The position numbers and the translations under genes were made by a program. Below are positions 1-9,388 of a DNA stretch of 64,000 nucleotides, one piece after another. The stretch comes from Leifsonia shinshuensis. GTDB taxonomy: Bacteria > Actinomycetota > Actinomycetes > Actinomycetales > Microbacteriaceae. The notes under the pieces are model-generated. The model ran no database searches. It was not told where the DNA came from and saw only the letters and a program-made list of their open reading frames with translations. Within the stretch, counting starts at the first letter, position 1, and every line of letters starts with the position of its first letter. The stretch is from contig NZ_JAHHZQ010000001.1 in NCBI RefSeq assembly GCF_022606355.1, forward strand, positions 310,001 through 374,000, in the 5' to 3' direction.

Positions 1-885
1 GATGAGCGCACCGGACGCGAAGAAGCAGAAGCTCGACACGGCCGCGCTCCAGCCGTTGCCGATCGCCTCGTGCTCGTCGGCGGCGGAGCCCGCAGCGGCC
101 GCGCCCTGGACGGCCACGGGGGCGGTGTAGGCGCCGAGCGTGGACAGCACGTCGCGGGCATGGGCCTGCGCGTCCGCCTCGTCCATGCCGCGAGCGCGGT
201 AGACCAGCGTCAGTTCGTTGGCGTTCACGTCGAGGTGCGACAGTGCGGAGGTCGTGGCAGGATTCGGGCTGGAGGCCTCCAGGAGCTCGCGCTGCGAACG
301 CACGGAGACATACTCGCCCGCACCCATCGAGAGCGCGCCGGCGAGCAGGCCGGAGATGCCGGTGAGCAGCACGACGTGCGTCGGGACGCCGCTCGCGCTG
401 ACGCCGAGCACGAGGGCGAGGTTGCTGACCAGGCCGTCGTTCGCGCCGAACACGGCGGCGCGGAAGGTGCCGGAGAGGCGCTGCCGGCCGCGCGCGGCGA
501 GCGCGCGCACGACCTCCTCGTGCACCTGCTCGTCCGCAGCCATCTGCGGGGTGGCGTCGACGTCGTCCGCGTACGGCGACCGGGCTTCGGCCCGCTGGGC
601 GAGCGCCAGGACGAACACCGAGCCGAACCTCCTGGCGAGGAATCCGAGCATGCGCGTGCGGACGTCGCCCCGGAGCGGCCGGCCGACCCGGTCGCCGAGC
701 AGCGTGAGCCAGTGCTGTTCGTGACGGCCCTCGGCGTCGGCGAGGGCGAGCAGGATCTCCCGCTCCTCGCCCTCACGGCGACCGGCGAGATCGCGATACA
801 CCGCGGCCTCGGCGCGCTCGTCGGCGAGGTACCGCCGCCAGCGCTTGATGTCGGCGGGGGAGGGCGTGCGTTCGGTGGGGGTCAT
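1..885 (-). CDS. VIT1/CCC1-family iron/manganese transporter with ferritin-like N-terminus (partial)
   Basis: The frame is open from the ATG at 885 to the left edge, so the C-terminus is missing (295 codons visible). The first 140 residues or so are rubrerythrin/ferritin-like, with repeated Glu and His (EERE, EGRHEQHW, DEQVHEE). Around residue 150 the CCC1/VIT signature begins (AAVFGANDGLVSNLALVLGV), followed by SMGAGEYVSVRSQ. Family members export or sequester Fe2+ or Mn2+ across membranes, and the ferritin-like part probably gates on metal. The start overlaps the stop of the upstream WYL regulator by 4 nt (ATGA), so the two are probably cotranscribed. Confidence 0.88.
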   Translation of the reverse strand, partial: MTPTERTPSPADIKRWRRYLADERAEAAVYRDLAGRREGEEREILLALADAEGRHEQHWLTLLGDRVGRPLRGDVRTRMLGFLARRFGSVFVLALAQRAEARSPYADDVDATPQMAADEQVHEEVVRALAARGRQRLSGTFRAAVFGANDGLVSNLALVLGVSASGVPTHVVLLTGISGLLAGALSMGAGEYVSVRSQRELLEASSPNPATTSALSHLDVNANELTLVYRARGMDEADAQAHARDVLSTLGAYTAPVAVQGAAAAGSAADEHEAIGNGWSAAVSSFCFFASGALI

Positions 886-1847
886 CGGTTGACGAGTCTA
901 GTTGCGGCACTGAAGCGCCGCCCCCAGCGCTCGGCCAGCTCGCGCACCTCGCGCGGACCCTCGATGCTGAAGGGCGCGTCGACGGCGGCGAGGCCGAAGA
1001 GCGCCCACTCCGGCGACTCGGCGGTGATCCGAACGCGCGTTCGGTTCGGCCCGGCCGCCTCGACCGTCGCCCACCGGCCGATGGCCTGCTCCACGTCGGC
1101 GATCGGGGCCTCGATCACCGCATCGACGACGAGGGAGTCGGCCGCGCCGGCCAGCGAGTCCCTGACGTACCCGGCCGCATCGACGGCCGGGAGGGTGCGC
1201 GGCCGGAATCGCGCACCCGTCGGACGGGGCTCCGCGATGCGGTCGAGCCGGAAGCTGCGCCAATCGTGCCGCTCGAGGTCGTACGCCACGAGGTACCACC
1301 GGCGCCCGACCGACACCAGGCGGTGCGGCTCGACGACGCGCTGCGAGGCCTCCCCGTCGCGCCGGACGTAGGCGAACGCCATCCGCTCCTCGTCTCTGCA
1401 GGCCTGCGCCGCGACGGTGAGCGCCTCGGCGTCCACGACGGGTCCCGGGCGCAGCTCGGCTGCGAGCGTCGCGACCCGGAGGGCGTCCACCCGGCGCTTC
1501 AGGCGAGGCGGCATGACCTGTACCACCTTGGCGAGCGCGCGGACCGAGGCGTCCGCGACGCCGGCGATGCCGCTCTGGGCGGCGGTTCGCAGCCCGACCG
1601 CGAGCGCGACGGCCTCCTCGTCGTCGACCACGAGCGGTGGCAGCGAGGCGCCGGCGGCGAGCTGATAGCCGCCTGCGACACCGCGTGTGGCATCCACCGG
1701 GTAGCCCAGGTCGCGCAGCCGCTCCACGTCTCGTCGGAGGGTGCGCGGGGAGACCTCCAGGCGGTCGGCGAGCTCCTGACCCGGCCAGTACCGGTGCGTC
1801 TGCAGCAGCGAGAGCAGCTGGAGGGTGCGGGATCCGGTGCTGGCCAT
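882..1847 (-). CDS. YafY/DeoR-type helix-turn-helix regulator with WYL domain
   Basis: This 321-residue protein has an N-terminal winged helix (residues 5-60, LADRLEVSPRTLRRDVERL), a central WYL domain (SVGRRWYLVAYDLERHDW, about 180-200) and the WCX C-terminal extension. WYL proteins are ligand-responsive transcription factors, often binding nucleic acid or nucleotides. It lies directly upstream of the VIT1 transporter with a 4-nt overlap, so it may regulate that transporter, though no metal-sensing residues are evident. The segment GTGAC separates the ATG from a weak CAGACT -10-like box at 1855-1860. Confidence 0.87.
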   Translation of the reverse strand: MASTGSRTLQLLSLLQTHRYWPGQELADRLEVSPRTLRRDVERLRDLGYPVDATRGVAGGYQLAAGASLPPLVVDDEEAVALAVGLRTAAQSGIAGVADASVRALAKVVQVMPPRLKRRVDALRVATLAAELRPGPVVDAEALTVAAQACRDEERMAFAYVRRDGEASQRVVEPHRLVSVGRRWYLVAYDLERHDWRSFRLDRIAEPRPTGARFRPRTLPAVDAAGYVRDSLAGAADSLVVDAVIEAPIADVEQAIGRWATVEAAGPNRTRVRITAESPEWALFGLAAVDAPFSIEGPREVRELAERWGRRFSAATRLVNR

Positions 1848-1995
1848 GTCACCCAGTCTGACGCTTCATGCGGCCGGAATGTGACCTCTATGCCGTTTGC
1901 GGATGCTCGTCGCTCTCTACCGCACGCTCGACGGCGTACTGATCGTCGGCGACGTCGGACCCGCTGTCGTCGCCGACCAGGTCGCAAAACGACGA

Positions 1996-2021
1996 AGGCC
2001 CCGATCTCGCGATCGGGGCCT
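1996..2021 (-). terminator. Hairpin terminator after tRNA-Leu
   Basis: An 11-bp perfect stem (1996-2006 paired with 2011-2021) closes on a 4-nt TCGC loop. On the minus strand it lies 13 nt past the tRNA-Leu end and is followed by a TTCGTCGTTTT run. On the plus strand ATTTTC follows, so it could work in both directions. The remaining bases from 1848 to 1995 show no gene. Confidence 0.8.
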
Positions 2022-2033
2022 ATTTTCGTTCGG

Positions 2034-2118
2034 TGTCCGAGGGGGGACTTGAACCCCCACGCCCTATACGGGCACTAGCACCTCAAGCTAGCGCGTCTGC
2101 CATTTCCGCCACCCGGAC
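2034..2118 (-). tRNA. tRNA-Leu (anticodon GAG)
   Basis: Read on the minus strand, an 85-nt cloverleaf starts GTCCGGG and ends CTCGGAC plus A73. The anticodon stem CTAGC/GCTAG holds the loop TTGAGGT, giving anticodon GAG. There is a long variable arm (GCCCGTATAGGGC region), typical of class II tRNAs, and a T arm with GTTCAAGTC. CCA is not encoded. One G-U pair occurs in the acceptor stem. Confidence 0.95.
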
Positions 2119-2229
2119 AGGTGTTTCTTCGGCCGCCGTGGTTCCGGCTGCCGAAGAAAGACATTAGCACGAAACGTGAGCCCGGTTTCACATCGTCACG
2201 CAGCCCGGGCGTGGCGCAACCGCCCCCGG

Positions 2230-2235
2230 TAGCGT
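2230..2235 (+). promoter_or_regulatory. -10 box for leaderless M20 peptidase mRNA
   Basis: TAGCGT is followed by 6 nt (GGAGCC) and then the ATG at 2242, so transcription should begin at or next to the start codon. No -35 box is obvious. Confidence 0.55.
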
Positions 2236-2241
2236 GGAGCC

Positions 2242-3594
2242 ATGACCGACGCTCCCGACACCTTCGACGCGGCCGGCTCCGACGCGGCGCCCTCCGACAC
2301 GGCCGGCCTCGACGAGACCGCCATCATCGCGCGCGACCTCATCCGGTTCGACACGACGAACTACGGCGAGGGCCGCTCCAACGGGGAGACCGACGCGGCG
2401 GAGTACGTCGAGGCCCGGCTGAGGGGCCTCGGCCTGACCCCGCGGATGTTCGAGTCCGACCCCGGGCGCACGAGCGTGGTCGCCCGGGTCGAGGGCCGCA
2501 ACCGCAGCAAGCCGGCGCTCGTCGTCCACGGACACCTCGATGTGGTCCCGGCCGATCCGCGCAACTGGTCGGTGGACCCGTTCGGCGGGGTCATCCGCGA
2601 CGGGCTGCTCTGGGGTCGCGGAGCGGTCGACATGAAGAACATGGACGCGATGATCCTCACAGCGGTGGGCGACATCCTGGGTGCGGGGGAGCAGCCGGAG
2701 CGCGACCTCGTCCTCGGCTTCTTCGCCGACGAGGAGGACGGCGGCCGCCGCGGCTCGCATTTCCTCGTGGACACGCAGCCCGAGCTCTTCGCGGGGGCGA
2801 CGGAGGCGATCAGCGAGGTGGGCGGCTATTCGATCGACCTCGCCGGCCGTCGTGCGTACCTGCTGCAGACCGGGGAGAAGTCGCTCGTCTGGATCAAGCT
2901 GATCGCCCGAGGGCGCGCGGCGCACGGATCACGGCTCATCCGCGACAACGCGATCACGAAGCTCGCGGAGGCGGTCGTCGCCATCGGACGGCGCGACTGG
3001 CCGGTGCAGCTCACCGACACGACGACCCGGCTCATCGCCGAGCTCGCACGGCTGCTCGACGTCGATCCCGAGCGCGTCGGTCCCGACGAGATCGTGCTCC
3101 GCACGGGCACGGCGGCGGGATTCATCCTCGCCACGCTGCGGGCGACGAGCAATCCGACGCTGCTAGAGGCGGGCTACAAGCACAACGTGATCCCCGACAC
3201 CGCGGAGGCGCTGGTCGACATCCGCACGCTGCCGGGCGACGAGGACCGCGTGCTCGCCGAGGTGCGCGAGCTGGTCGGCGACGACATCGAGATCGAGACC
3301 CTGCACCGCGACATCGGTCTGGAGGCGTCCTTCGACGGCGACCTCGTTGACGCGATCACCGGGACCCTGGAACGACACGATCCCGGCGCGCCCGTGCTGC
3401 CCTACCTGCTCTCCGGCGGCACCGACAACAAGGCGCTCAGCCGTCTCGGGATCACCGGCTACGGCTTCGCCCCGTTGCGGCTGCCGAGCGATCTCGACTT
3501 CCCCGGGATGTTCCACGGCGTCGACGAGCGGGTCCCGCTGGACGCGCTAGTGTTCGGCAGGACCGTTCTGCGCGACCTCCTGCGCAGCTACTGA
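2242..3594 (+). CDS. M20/M25/M40 family metallopeptidase
   Basis: This 450-residue zinc hydrolase resembles the ArgE/DapE/carboxypeptidase G2 group. The metal ligands are visible: HGHLDVVP (about residue 93, with catalytic Asp two residues after His), [10 protein letters not shown] with the bridging Asp (about 130), ADEEDGG with the catalytic Glu pair (about 163), and a late SGGTDNKAL ligand region. The dimerisation insert lies between. Such cytosolic enzymes remove acyl groups from amino acids or trim small peptides; the substrate cannot be read here. The next gene, uppP, starts 9 nt downstream, suggesting cotranscription. Confidence 0.9.
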   Translation: MTDAPDTFDAAGSDAAPSDTAGLDETAIIARDLIRFDTTNYGEGRSNGETDAAEYVEARLRGLGLTPRMFESDPGRTSVVARVEGRNRSKPALVVHGHLDVVPADPRNWSVDPFGGVIRDGLLWGRGAVDMKNMDAMILTAVGDILGAGEQPERDLVLGFFADEEDGGRRGSHFLVDTQPELFAGATEAISEVGGYSIDLAGRRAYLLQTGEKSLVWIKLIARGRAAHGSRLIRDNAITKLAEAVVAIGRRDWPVQLTDTTTRLIAELARLLDVDPERVGPDEIVLRTGTAAGFILATLRATSNPTLLEAGYKHNVIPDTAEALVDIRTLPGDEDRVLAEVRELVGDDIEIETLHRDIGLEASFDGDLVDAITGTLERHDPGAPVLPYLLSGGTDNKALSRLGITGYGFAPLRLPSDLDFPGMFHGVDERVPLDALVFGRTVLRDLLRSY

Positions 3595-3602
3595 AAGAGC
3601 AC

Positions 3603-4466
3603 ATGGACTTCATCAACGCCGTCATCCTCGGACTCGTCCAGGGGCTGACCGAGTTCCTGCCGATCTCCTCCAGCGCACACATCCGCATCGTCGGGGAGCT
3701 GCTCGGCACCGGAGCCGACCCGGGCGCCCGGTTCACCGCGATCATCCAGCTGGGCACGGAGGCCGCCGTACTCCTGTACTTCTGGAAGGACATCACCCGG
3801 ATCGTCTCGCGCTGGTTCCAGTCGTTGTTCGGCCGGGTGCCGCGCAACGACCCCGACGCGCGGATGGGCTGGCTGGTCATCATCGGCAGCATCCCGATCG
3901 TGGTGCTCGGCCTGATCTTCCAGGATGCGATCGAGACCACCTTCCGCTCGCTCTGGATCGTCGCGACGACGCTCATCGTCTTCGGCATCCTGCTGGGAAT
4001 CGCCGACTGGGTGGGCGCGAAGACCCGGCGGTTGCGGGAGCTCACCTGGGGTCACGGCATCATCTTCGGATTCGCCCAGGCTCTGGCGCTCATCCCCGGC
4101 GTGTCCCGCTCCGGCGGCACCATCACCGCGGGCCTCTTCATGGGCTACCAGCGCCGTGCGGCAGCGCGCTACTCGTTCCTGCTGGCGATCCCCGCTGTGT
4201 TCGGCAGCGGTCTCTACCAGCTCTACAAGGCGTTCAAGGAGCCGTGCACGAAGGCGCTCGAAGCTGCCGGGACGTGCACGCCCGAGGTGTTCGGGCCGGT
4301 CGAGACCGCCGTCGCGACCATCGTGGCCTTCGTGGTGGGCCTGATCGTGATCGCCTTCTTCATGGGCTACATCTCACGGCGCAGCTTCCTGCCGTTCGTG
4401 ATCTACCGCATCGCGCTCGGCGTGCTGCTGATGATCCTGCTCGGCACCGGAGTGCTCGCCGCCTGA
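3603..4466 (+). CDS. uppP: Undecaprenyl-diphosphatase
   Basis: The enzyme (287 aa; also called BacA) dephosphorylates undecaprenyl pyrophosphate at the membrane to recycle the lipid carrier for peptidoglycan, and confers bacitracin tolerance when overexpressed. Family motifs are clear: [15 protein letters not shown] near residue 13 and [11 protein letters not shown] near 165, with several hydrophobic helices. Its length matches the family. It follows the M20 peptidase by 9 nt and converges on the PAC2 gene without a recognisable terminator. Confidence 0.97.
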   Translation: MDFINAVILGLVQGLTEFLPISSSAHIRIVGELLGTGADPGARFTAIIQLGTEAAVLLYFWKDITRIVSRWFQSLFGRVPRNDPDARMGWLVIIGSIPIVVLGLIFQDAIETTFRSLWIVATTLIVFGILLGIADWVGAKTRRLRELTWGHGIIFGFAQALALIPGVSRSGGTITAGLFMGYQRRAAARYSFLLAIPAVFGSGLYQLYKAFKEPCTKALEAAGTCTPEVFGPVETAVATIVAFVVGLIVIAFFMGYISRRSFLPFVIYRIALGVLLMILLGTGVLAA

Positions 4467-4513
4467 TCGTCCCGGCGCCGATGCGCGGGTGAGATCGGGT
4501 GCGGAATCGGGGA

Positions 4514-5455
4514 TCACCCCCGCCGCGGGTCGTCTCCCGCGTGGCCGTCCCGCCCGTCGCGCCCGTCGCGCCCGTCGCCGCGGCGGCGGAGGTAGCGCTC
4601 GAACTCCTGGGCGATGGCCTCGCCGCTCGCCTCCGGGGAGTCCACCGTGTCGCGCGCCTGCTCCAACTGCTGGATGTAGGCGGCCATCTCCTCGTCGTCC
4701 GAGGCGAGGGCGTCGATGCCGGCCTCCCAGGCCGCGGCCTCCTCGACCAGGGAACCGCGCGGGATGGTGACGTCGACGAGCTCCTCGAGCTTGTCGATCA
4801 GCGCGAGGACCGCCTTGGGGCTCGGCGCGTTGTGGACGTAGTGCGGCACCGAGGCCCAGATCGAGATCGTGGGGATGCCGACGTCCTCAGCGCCCTCGGC
4901 GAGCGCGCTGAGGATTCCGACGGGACCTTCGTACGTCGAACGCTCGATGCTCAGTTCTGCGCGTACGGCCGCCGACTCGCTCGACGCGAACACCGAGATC
5001 GGCCGGGTGTGCGGGACGTCGGCGAGCATCGCCCCGAGGAAGACGATCACGCCGATGTCTTCGGCGAGGGCGGCGTCCATGATCTCGGCGGTGAAGCTCC
5101 GCCAGCTGCGTGACGGCTCGGTGCCGAGCAGCAGGAAGATGTTGCCGGCGTTGTCGCCCGTGATGTCGAGCTCGGCGTCTCCGGCGAGCGCGTCTCCGAC
5201 GCGCCCGGGACGCGCAGGTCCCATCATCACGGCGGACGGCCAGATCAGCCGGCGTCGGCCGTCGTCGTCGGAGACGACCGGACGGTTGAACTGGAAGTCG
5301 AAGTACAGCTCCGGATCCACCTCGGCGATCGGAACCACGTCGAGCTGCTCCTTGAGCGTCCTCACCGCGCCGCTGGCCGCCTCGCCGGCGTCGTTCCACC
5401 CTTCGAAGGCCACCACCAGGATGCGGCCGCCGAGGATGTTCTTCGCGTCAGTCAC
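4514..5455 (-). CDS. PAC2 family protein
   Basis: The sequence ILVVAFEGWNDAGEAASGAV near the N-terminus is the hallmark of PAC2 (proteasome assembly chaperone 2-like) proteins, common in Actinobacteria and of unknown role. GTG at 5455 is preferred: it has an AGAGGACGAG ribosome-binding site and matches the family's N-terminus (313 aa). The frame also opens at ATG 5497, which lies 6 nt after a TATCCT -10 box, so a longer leaderless form of 327 aa is possible. The C-terminal tail is rich in Arg, Asp and Gly (RRRGDGRDGRDGRDGHAG) and probably disordered. Confidence 0.88.
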   Translation of the reverse strand: MTDAKNILGGRILVVAFEGWNDAGEAASGAVRTLKEQLDVVPIAEVDPELYFDFQFNRPVVSDDDGRRRLIWPSAVMMGPARPGRVGDALAGDAELDITGDNAGNIFLLLGTEPSRSWRSFTAEIMDAALAEDIGVIVFLGAMLADVPHTRPISVFASSESAAVRAELSIERSTYEGPVGILSALAEGAEDVGIPTISIWASVPHYVHNAPSPKAVLALIDKLEELVDVTIPRGSLVEEAAAWEAGIDALASDDEEMAAYIQQLEQARDTVDSPEASGEAIAQEFERYLRRRGDGRDGRDGRDGHAGDDPRRG

Positions 5456-5503
5456 GTGGCTTACTCGTCCTCTCGTCGGCGACCGATCGGGCGCCATCCA
5501 TCC

Positions 5504-5509
5504 AGGATA
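5504..5509 (-). promoter_or_regulatory. -10 box for PAC2 gene
   Basis: TATCCT on the minus strand lies 6 nt before ATG 5497. It either gives a leaderless transcript from 5497 or a 42-nt leader for the GTG at 5455. The divergent HAD promoter lies only 18 bp away. Confidence 0.5.
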
Positions 5510-5527
5510 GGCCCGACCCTGTCGCGA

Positions 5528-5533
5528 TAGACT
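5528..5533 (+). promoter_or_regulatory. -10 box for leaderless HAD hydrolase mRNA
   Basis: TAGACT is followed by 8 nt and then GTG at 5542. This supports 5542 as the start over the TTG at 5533 or the ATG at 5566. Confidence 0.5.
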
Positions 5534-5541
5534 TGCCGGTC

Positions 5542-6228
5542 GTGACCGAACTGACCACGTACGCGATGCCGGCCGCCGTCCTCTGGGACATGGACGGCAC
5601 CCTCGTCGACACCGAACCCTACTGGATGGCGTCCGAACAGGAGCTCGTCCGCTCGTTCGGGGGCACCTGGACCCACGACGACGGTCTGCTCCTGGTCGGG
5701 CAGGGGCTCTGGAACTCCGCGGCGATCCTGCAGTCGCGCGGCGTCGAGCTGCCCGCCGACGAGATCGTGTACGGGCTGACGGAGCGCGTGCGCGAGAAGC
5801 TGGCCGACGAGGGCGTCCCGTGGCGGCCCGGCGCCCGCGAGCTGCTGCAGTCGCTGCGTGAGCGCGGCGTGCGCACGGCTCTGGTGACGATGTCGGTCCG
5901 CAGCATGGCCGAGCAGATCGTGGCCGCCATCCCGTTCGACGCGTTCGACGTCATCGTCAGCGGCGACGAGGTCGGCGAGCCCAAGCCGCATCCGGAGCCG
6001 TATCTGCGCGCGGCGGAGATCCTGGGCATCGAACCGGGTGACGCTGTCGCCATTGAGGACTCGCTCGTCGGGCTGGCCTCCGCGGTGGCCTCCGGGGCGA
6101 CGACGATCGGGGTTCCGCACATCGTCCCGCTCCCGGAGTCGGACGAGCACACGCTGTGGGAGTCGCTCGCCGGCCGCACGGCCGACGACATCGCCGCCGT
6201 CGCAGCGGCGCGGGAGGAAGCACGATGA
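5542..6228 (+). CDS. HAD family phosphatase (beta-phosphoglucomutase-like)
   Basis: This 228-residue protein has HAD motif I LWDMDGTLVDTEP (nucleophile Asp and +2 Asp), motif II LVTMS, and motif III/IV GEPKPHPEPY with IEDSLVGLAS. The alpha-helical cap between motifs I and II is the subclass I type. Likely substrates are small sugar phosphates; none can be assigned. The stop overlaps the trmI start (ATGA), indicating translational coupling with that tRNA methyltransferase. Confidence 0.88.
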   Translation: MTELTTYAMPAAVLWDMDGTLVDTEPYWMASEQELVRSFGGTWTHDDGLLLVGQGLWNSAAILQSRGVELPADEIVYGLTERVREKLADEGVPWRPGARELLQSLRERGVRTALVTMSVRSMAEQIVAAIPFDAFDVIVSGDEVGEPKPHPEPYLRAAEILGIEPGDAVAIEDSLVGLASAVASGATTIGVPHIVPLPESDEHTLWESLAGRTADDIAAVAAAREEAR

Positions 6229-7268
6229 CCGCCGATCGCCGCAGCTCGGGACCGTTCCGGGTGGGGGACAGGGTGCAGCTGACCGGGCCGAAGGGCCGGA
6301 TGAACACCATCACGCTCGAGCCGGGCAAGCTGTTCCACAGCCACCGCGGCGTGCTGGCGCACGACTCCATCATCGGCCTGCCCGACGGCTCGGTCGTGAC
6401 CAACAACGCCGGCGTCGAGCACCTGGCGCTGCGTCCGCTGCTCAACGACTTCGTGATGTCGATGCCGCGCGGTGCGGCGATCATCTACCCGAAGGACGCC
6501 GCCCAGATCCTGGCGCTGGCCGACATCTTCCCCGGTGCGACGGTCGTCGAGGCCGGTGTCGGCTCCGGCGCGCTGTCGCTGTGGCTGCTGCGCGCGATCG
6601 GCCAGGAGGGCCGGCTGTTCTCGTTCGAGCGCAGGGACGAGTTCGCCGACGTCGCGAAGGCGAACGCTGCGACGTTCCTGGGTTCCGACCCGGAGAACTG
6701 GACCGTGACCGTCGGCGACCTGCAGGATGCGCTCCCCGCAGCCGTCGAGCCGGCGAGCGTGGACCGCGTCGTGCTCGACATGCTGGCGCCCTGGGAGACC
6801 CTGGACGTGGTGACCGAGGCGCTCAAGCCCGGCGGCGTGGTGCTCTGCTATGTCGCGACCGTGACGCAGCTCTCCCGCGTCGCGGAGGCGATCAGGGCGA
6901 CCGGCCACTACACGCATCCCCAGTCGAGCGAGACGATGGTGCGCGGCTGGCACGTCGAGGGCCTGGCCGTTCGCCCTGACCACCGGATGATCGCGCACAC
7001 CGGCTTCCTGATCACGGCGCGGCGGCTCGCGCCGGGCACCGTGCTGCCCGAGCTCAAGCGGCGGCCGTCCAAGAGCGACTACAACGATGCGGACGTCGAA
7101 GCCTGGACTCCCGGTGCGCTCGGCGAGCGGCAGTCGAGCCCGAAGAGCCTGCGCAAGCGCATGCGCGAGGCCACGGCCAGCGCCGAACTGGCGCGCGGAA
7201 CCGAGCAGGAGGCCTTCGCCGACACCGCCGACGCTCCCGGTGACGAGCGCGACCCGCACGTCGACTAG
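6225..7268 (+). CDS. trmI: tRNA (adenine-58-N1)-methyltransferase
   Basis: The 347-residue protein matches actinobacterial TrmI, which forms m1A58 in the T loop of tRNA as a tetramer using S-adenosylmethionine. Visible are the N-terminal beta domain (FRVGDRVQLTGPKGRMNTITL, then KLFHSHRG), the SAM motif VVEAGVGSGALSLWLL near residue 108, and the DMLAPW catalytic-site loop. ATG 6225 is chosen because it forms a 4-nt overlap with the HAD gene. In mycobacteria trmI lies upstream of the pupylation genes; here an FKBP lipoprotein follows within 65 nt. Confidence 0.93.
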   Translation: MTADRRSSGPFRVGDRVQLTGPKGRMNTITLEPGKLFHSHRGVLAHDSIIGLPDGSVVTNNAGVEHLALRPLLNDFVMSMPRGAAIIYPKDAAQILALADIFPGATVVEAGVGSGALSLWLLRAIGQEGRLFSFERRDEFADVAKANAATFLGSDPENWTVTVGDLQDALPAAVEPASVDRVVLDMLAPWETLDVVTEALKPGGVVLCYVATVTQLSRVAEAIRATGHYTHPQSSETMVRGWHVEGLAVRPDHRMIAHTGFLITARRLAPGTVLPELKRRPSKSDYNDADVEAWTPGALGERQSSPKSLRKRMREATASAELARGTEQEAFADTADAPGDERDPHVD

Positions 7269-7332
7269 CATGAATGAGGTCGTGAGGCGTGTGCCTCCCC
7301 GCCTCCCCACCGATCGCATCGAAAGAGGACCC

Positions 7333-8283
7333 GTGCGCAGAATCACCGCACTCGGAAGATCGTCCGCCGCCCTTCTCGCCGTCGGCATCGCCGCCGTCGC
7401 GCTCACCGGATGCTCCTCCAACCCGAACGCCGACTGCAGCACCGCCCTGACGAGCGGCCAGGCATCGAACCTGGTGAGCGCGACCGGCAAGATCGGTGAG
7501 CAGCCGAAGATCGGGCTCCCGACGCCGATCGACTCGTCGACCTCCGAGCGCACGGTGATCACCGCGGGCTCCGGCGCGACGGTGCACTCGGGTCAGCTGG
7601 TGGAGCTCGGTTACACGCAGTACGACGGCCAGAGCGGCCAGGTCGGCGGCAGCGGGTACGGCAACAGCGCTGTCGTGCTCGCGCTCGACACCTCCGGAAG
7701 CGGCGTCACGGGTGCGATCGCCCGCGGACTCCAGTGCACGACCGTCGGTTCCCGTGTCTCGGTCGTGGTCTCGCCGAAGGACAACGGTTCGGACGCGTCC
7801 GGTGCCGGCACCACGCAGATCTTCGTCTTCGACGTGATCGATGCGTCGCTCTCCGCGGCCAACGGTGCGGTCCGGCCGTCCGTGTCGGGCTTCCCGACCG
7901 TCGTCCTCGCACCGACCGGCCAGCCCGGCATCACCATCCCGTCGTCCGGCGGGGCGCCCACCACGGTGCGCAGCGAGGTTCTGAAGGCCGGCGACGGGGC
8001 CACGGTGAAGAAGGACAGCATCCTCACGCTGCAGTACACGGCCGTCGGCTGGGCGTCGAAGTCGGTGACCACGAAGAGCTGGAGCAACGGCGGCCCCGGC
8101 CTCGTCAACATGTCGACGGGCCAGCTGCAGATCCAGAACAACGACCAGGTGACGGCGCTCCCACAGTCGATGCTGAAGGAGCTCGTGGGCCAGAAGGTCG
8201 GCTCGCAGCTCGTGATCGAGACGCCCAAGGACAGCGCGATGGACGCGCAGGCCTGGGTGGTCGACATCCTCGGCGTGCGCTGA
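7333..8283 (+). CDS. FKBP-type peptidyl-prolyl isomerase-like lipoprotein
   Basis: GTG 7333 follows a GAAAGAGG ribosome-binding site. The N-terminus is a lipoprotein signal peptide ending in the lipobox LTGC (residues about 22-25), so the mature protein should be anchored outside the membrane. Two FKBP-like segments follow (about residues 80-165 and 215-315), each beginning with the VxxGxGxxV pattern, such as VLKAGDGATVKKDSILTL. Several canonical FKBP active-site aromatics are not evident, so isomerase activity is uncertain; a chaperone role for exported proteins is likely. A strong hairpin follows the stop. Confidence 0.8.
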   Translation: MRRITALGRSSAALLAVGIAAVALTGCSSNPNADCSTALTSGQASNLVSATGKIGEQPKIGLPTPIDSSTSERTVITAGSGATVHSGQLVELGYTQYDGQSGQVGGSGYGNSAVVLALDTSGSGVTGAIARGLQCTTVGSRVSVVVSPKDNGSDASGAGTTQIFVFDVIDASLSAANGAVRPSVSGFPTVVLAPTGQPGITIPSSGGAPTTVRSEVLKAGDGATVKKDSILTLQYTAVGWASKSVTTKSWSNGGPGLVNMSTGQLQIQNNDQVTALPQSMLKELVGQKVGSQLVIETPKDSAMDAQAWVVDILGVR

Positions 8284-8291
8284 TCCTTGCT

Positions 8292-8322
8292 CCTGGTCGT
8301 CGCCCGCCGGGCGACGACCAGG
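8292..8322 (+). terminator. Hairpin terminator after the FKBP gene
   Basis: A 15-bp perfect inverted repeat (8292-8306 with 8308-8322) around a single C lies 9 nt after the FKBP stop. No T-tract follows. It ends only 4 nt before the pafB -10 box, insulating the two genes. Confidence 0.75.
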
Positions 8323-8326
8323 CGAC

Positions 8327-8332
8327 TAGGAT
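8327..8332 (+). promoter_or_regulatory. -10 box for leaderless pafB mRNA
   Basis: TAGGAT lies 6 nt before GTG 8339. The -35 region falls within the preceding terminator hairpin. Confidence 0.5.
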
Positions 8333-8338
8333 GGACGG

Positions 8339-9388
8339 GTGCCCCGATCCTCGTCTTCGCCGTCGCGCGTCCCGGTCGAGGAGCGTCTCTTCAGCCTCGT
8401 GCTGGCGCTGCTCGCGACCGAGAACGGCCTGACCAAGAGCGAGATCCTCTCGACGGTGCAGGGCTATCGTCAGCGGTACGAGGTCCACGGTGACAACAGC
8501 AGCCTCGAGCGGCAGTTCGAGCGCGACAAGGACGACATCCGCGAGCTCGGCGTTCCGCTGGAGACCGTGGAGTCGCCCGAGGCGGCCGGCAACAACCAGC
8601 TGCTGCGCTATCGCATCCCGAAGGGCGCGTACGACCTCCCGCAGGACGTCGTCTTCTCGCCGGAGGAGATCACGCTCCTCGGCCTCGCCGCGACCGTGTG
8701 GCGCGAGGGATCGCTGTCTGGCGAGTCCCGGCGGGCACTGATGAAGCTGCGCTCGCTGGGCGTGGAGGCCGACGACCCGGTGGTCGGGTACGCGCCCCGG
8801 CTGCGGGCGCGGGAGAGCGCGTTCGACCCGCTGAGCCAGGCTCTGGAGCGGCACGCGATCGTCCAGTTCCCTTACCTGAAACCGGGGGAGAGCGCGTCGC
8901 GGGTGCGCACGGTCGCGCCGCTCGCGCTCGTGCAGCACCAGGGGCGGTGGCACCTGCAAGGCATCGACCAGGAGGCCGGAGGATCCCGCACCTTCCTGCT
9001 CTCGCGCATGGTCGGGCCTGTCAAGGTCACCACGCGCACGTTCCAGCCGGAGGGGACCGACTTCGCCGAGCGCGCACTCGATGATCTCGAGCGGATCTGG
9101 ACGGCGAACGTCGCGGAGATCGAGGTCACCGCCGGCACCGACGCCGCCACCCGGCTGCGCAAGCGCTACGGCGACGCCGTGCCGTCGGCCCACGACGGCG
9201 AGGCCTTCCCGCTCACCGTGAACTTCTCCGACATCAACATCCTCGCCGACCAGCTCGCGGCCTTCGGCCCGGAGGTGCTGGTGCTCTCGCCGGCCGAGCT
9301 GCGCGAGAAGGTCCTCGAGCGCCTCCTGATCGTGGCGCGCGCGCACGAAGACGCACACGACGACCAGGACGGGGGTTCCGATGGCTGA
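8339..9388 (+). CDS. pafB: PafB, WYL-domain transcriptional activator of the DNA damage response
   Basis: This 349-residue protein has an N-terminal winged helix (SLERQFERDKDDIRELGVPLE, about residues 50-75), a WYL domain (HQGRWHLQGIDQ, about 198-212) and a C-terminal WCX region. PafB and PafC form the heterodimeric PafBC activator of the SOS-independent mycobacterial DNA damage response. The gene overlaps pafC by 8 nt and precedes tatA-tatC, as in mycobacteria. The pupylation genes that give it the name (proteasome accessory factor) are not adjacent here. Confidence 0.92.
   Translation: MPRSSSSPSRVPVEERLFSLVLALLATENGLTKSEILSTVQGYRQRYEVHGDNSSLERQFERDKDDIRELGVPLETVESPEAAGNNQLLRYRIPKGAYDLPQDVVFSPEEITLLGLAATVWREGSLSGESRRALMKLRSLGVEADDPVVGYAPRLRARESAFDPLSQALERHAIVQFPYLKPGESASRVRTVAPLALVQHQGRWHLQGIDQEAGGSRTFLLSRMVGPVKVTTRTFQPEGTDFAERALDDLERIWTANVAEIEVTAGTDAATRLRKRYGDAVPSAHDGEAFPLTVNFSDINILADQLAAFGPEVLVLSPAELREKVLERLLIVARAHEDAHDDQDGGSDG

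Noticed and set aside
1901-2035. A short plus-strand frame (MLVALYRTLDGVLIVGDVG) before tRNA-Leu
   Set aside because: It runs through the terminator hairpin into the tRNA and lacks a ribosome-binding site.
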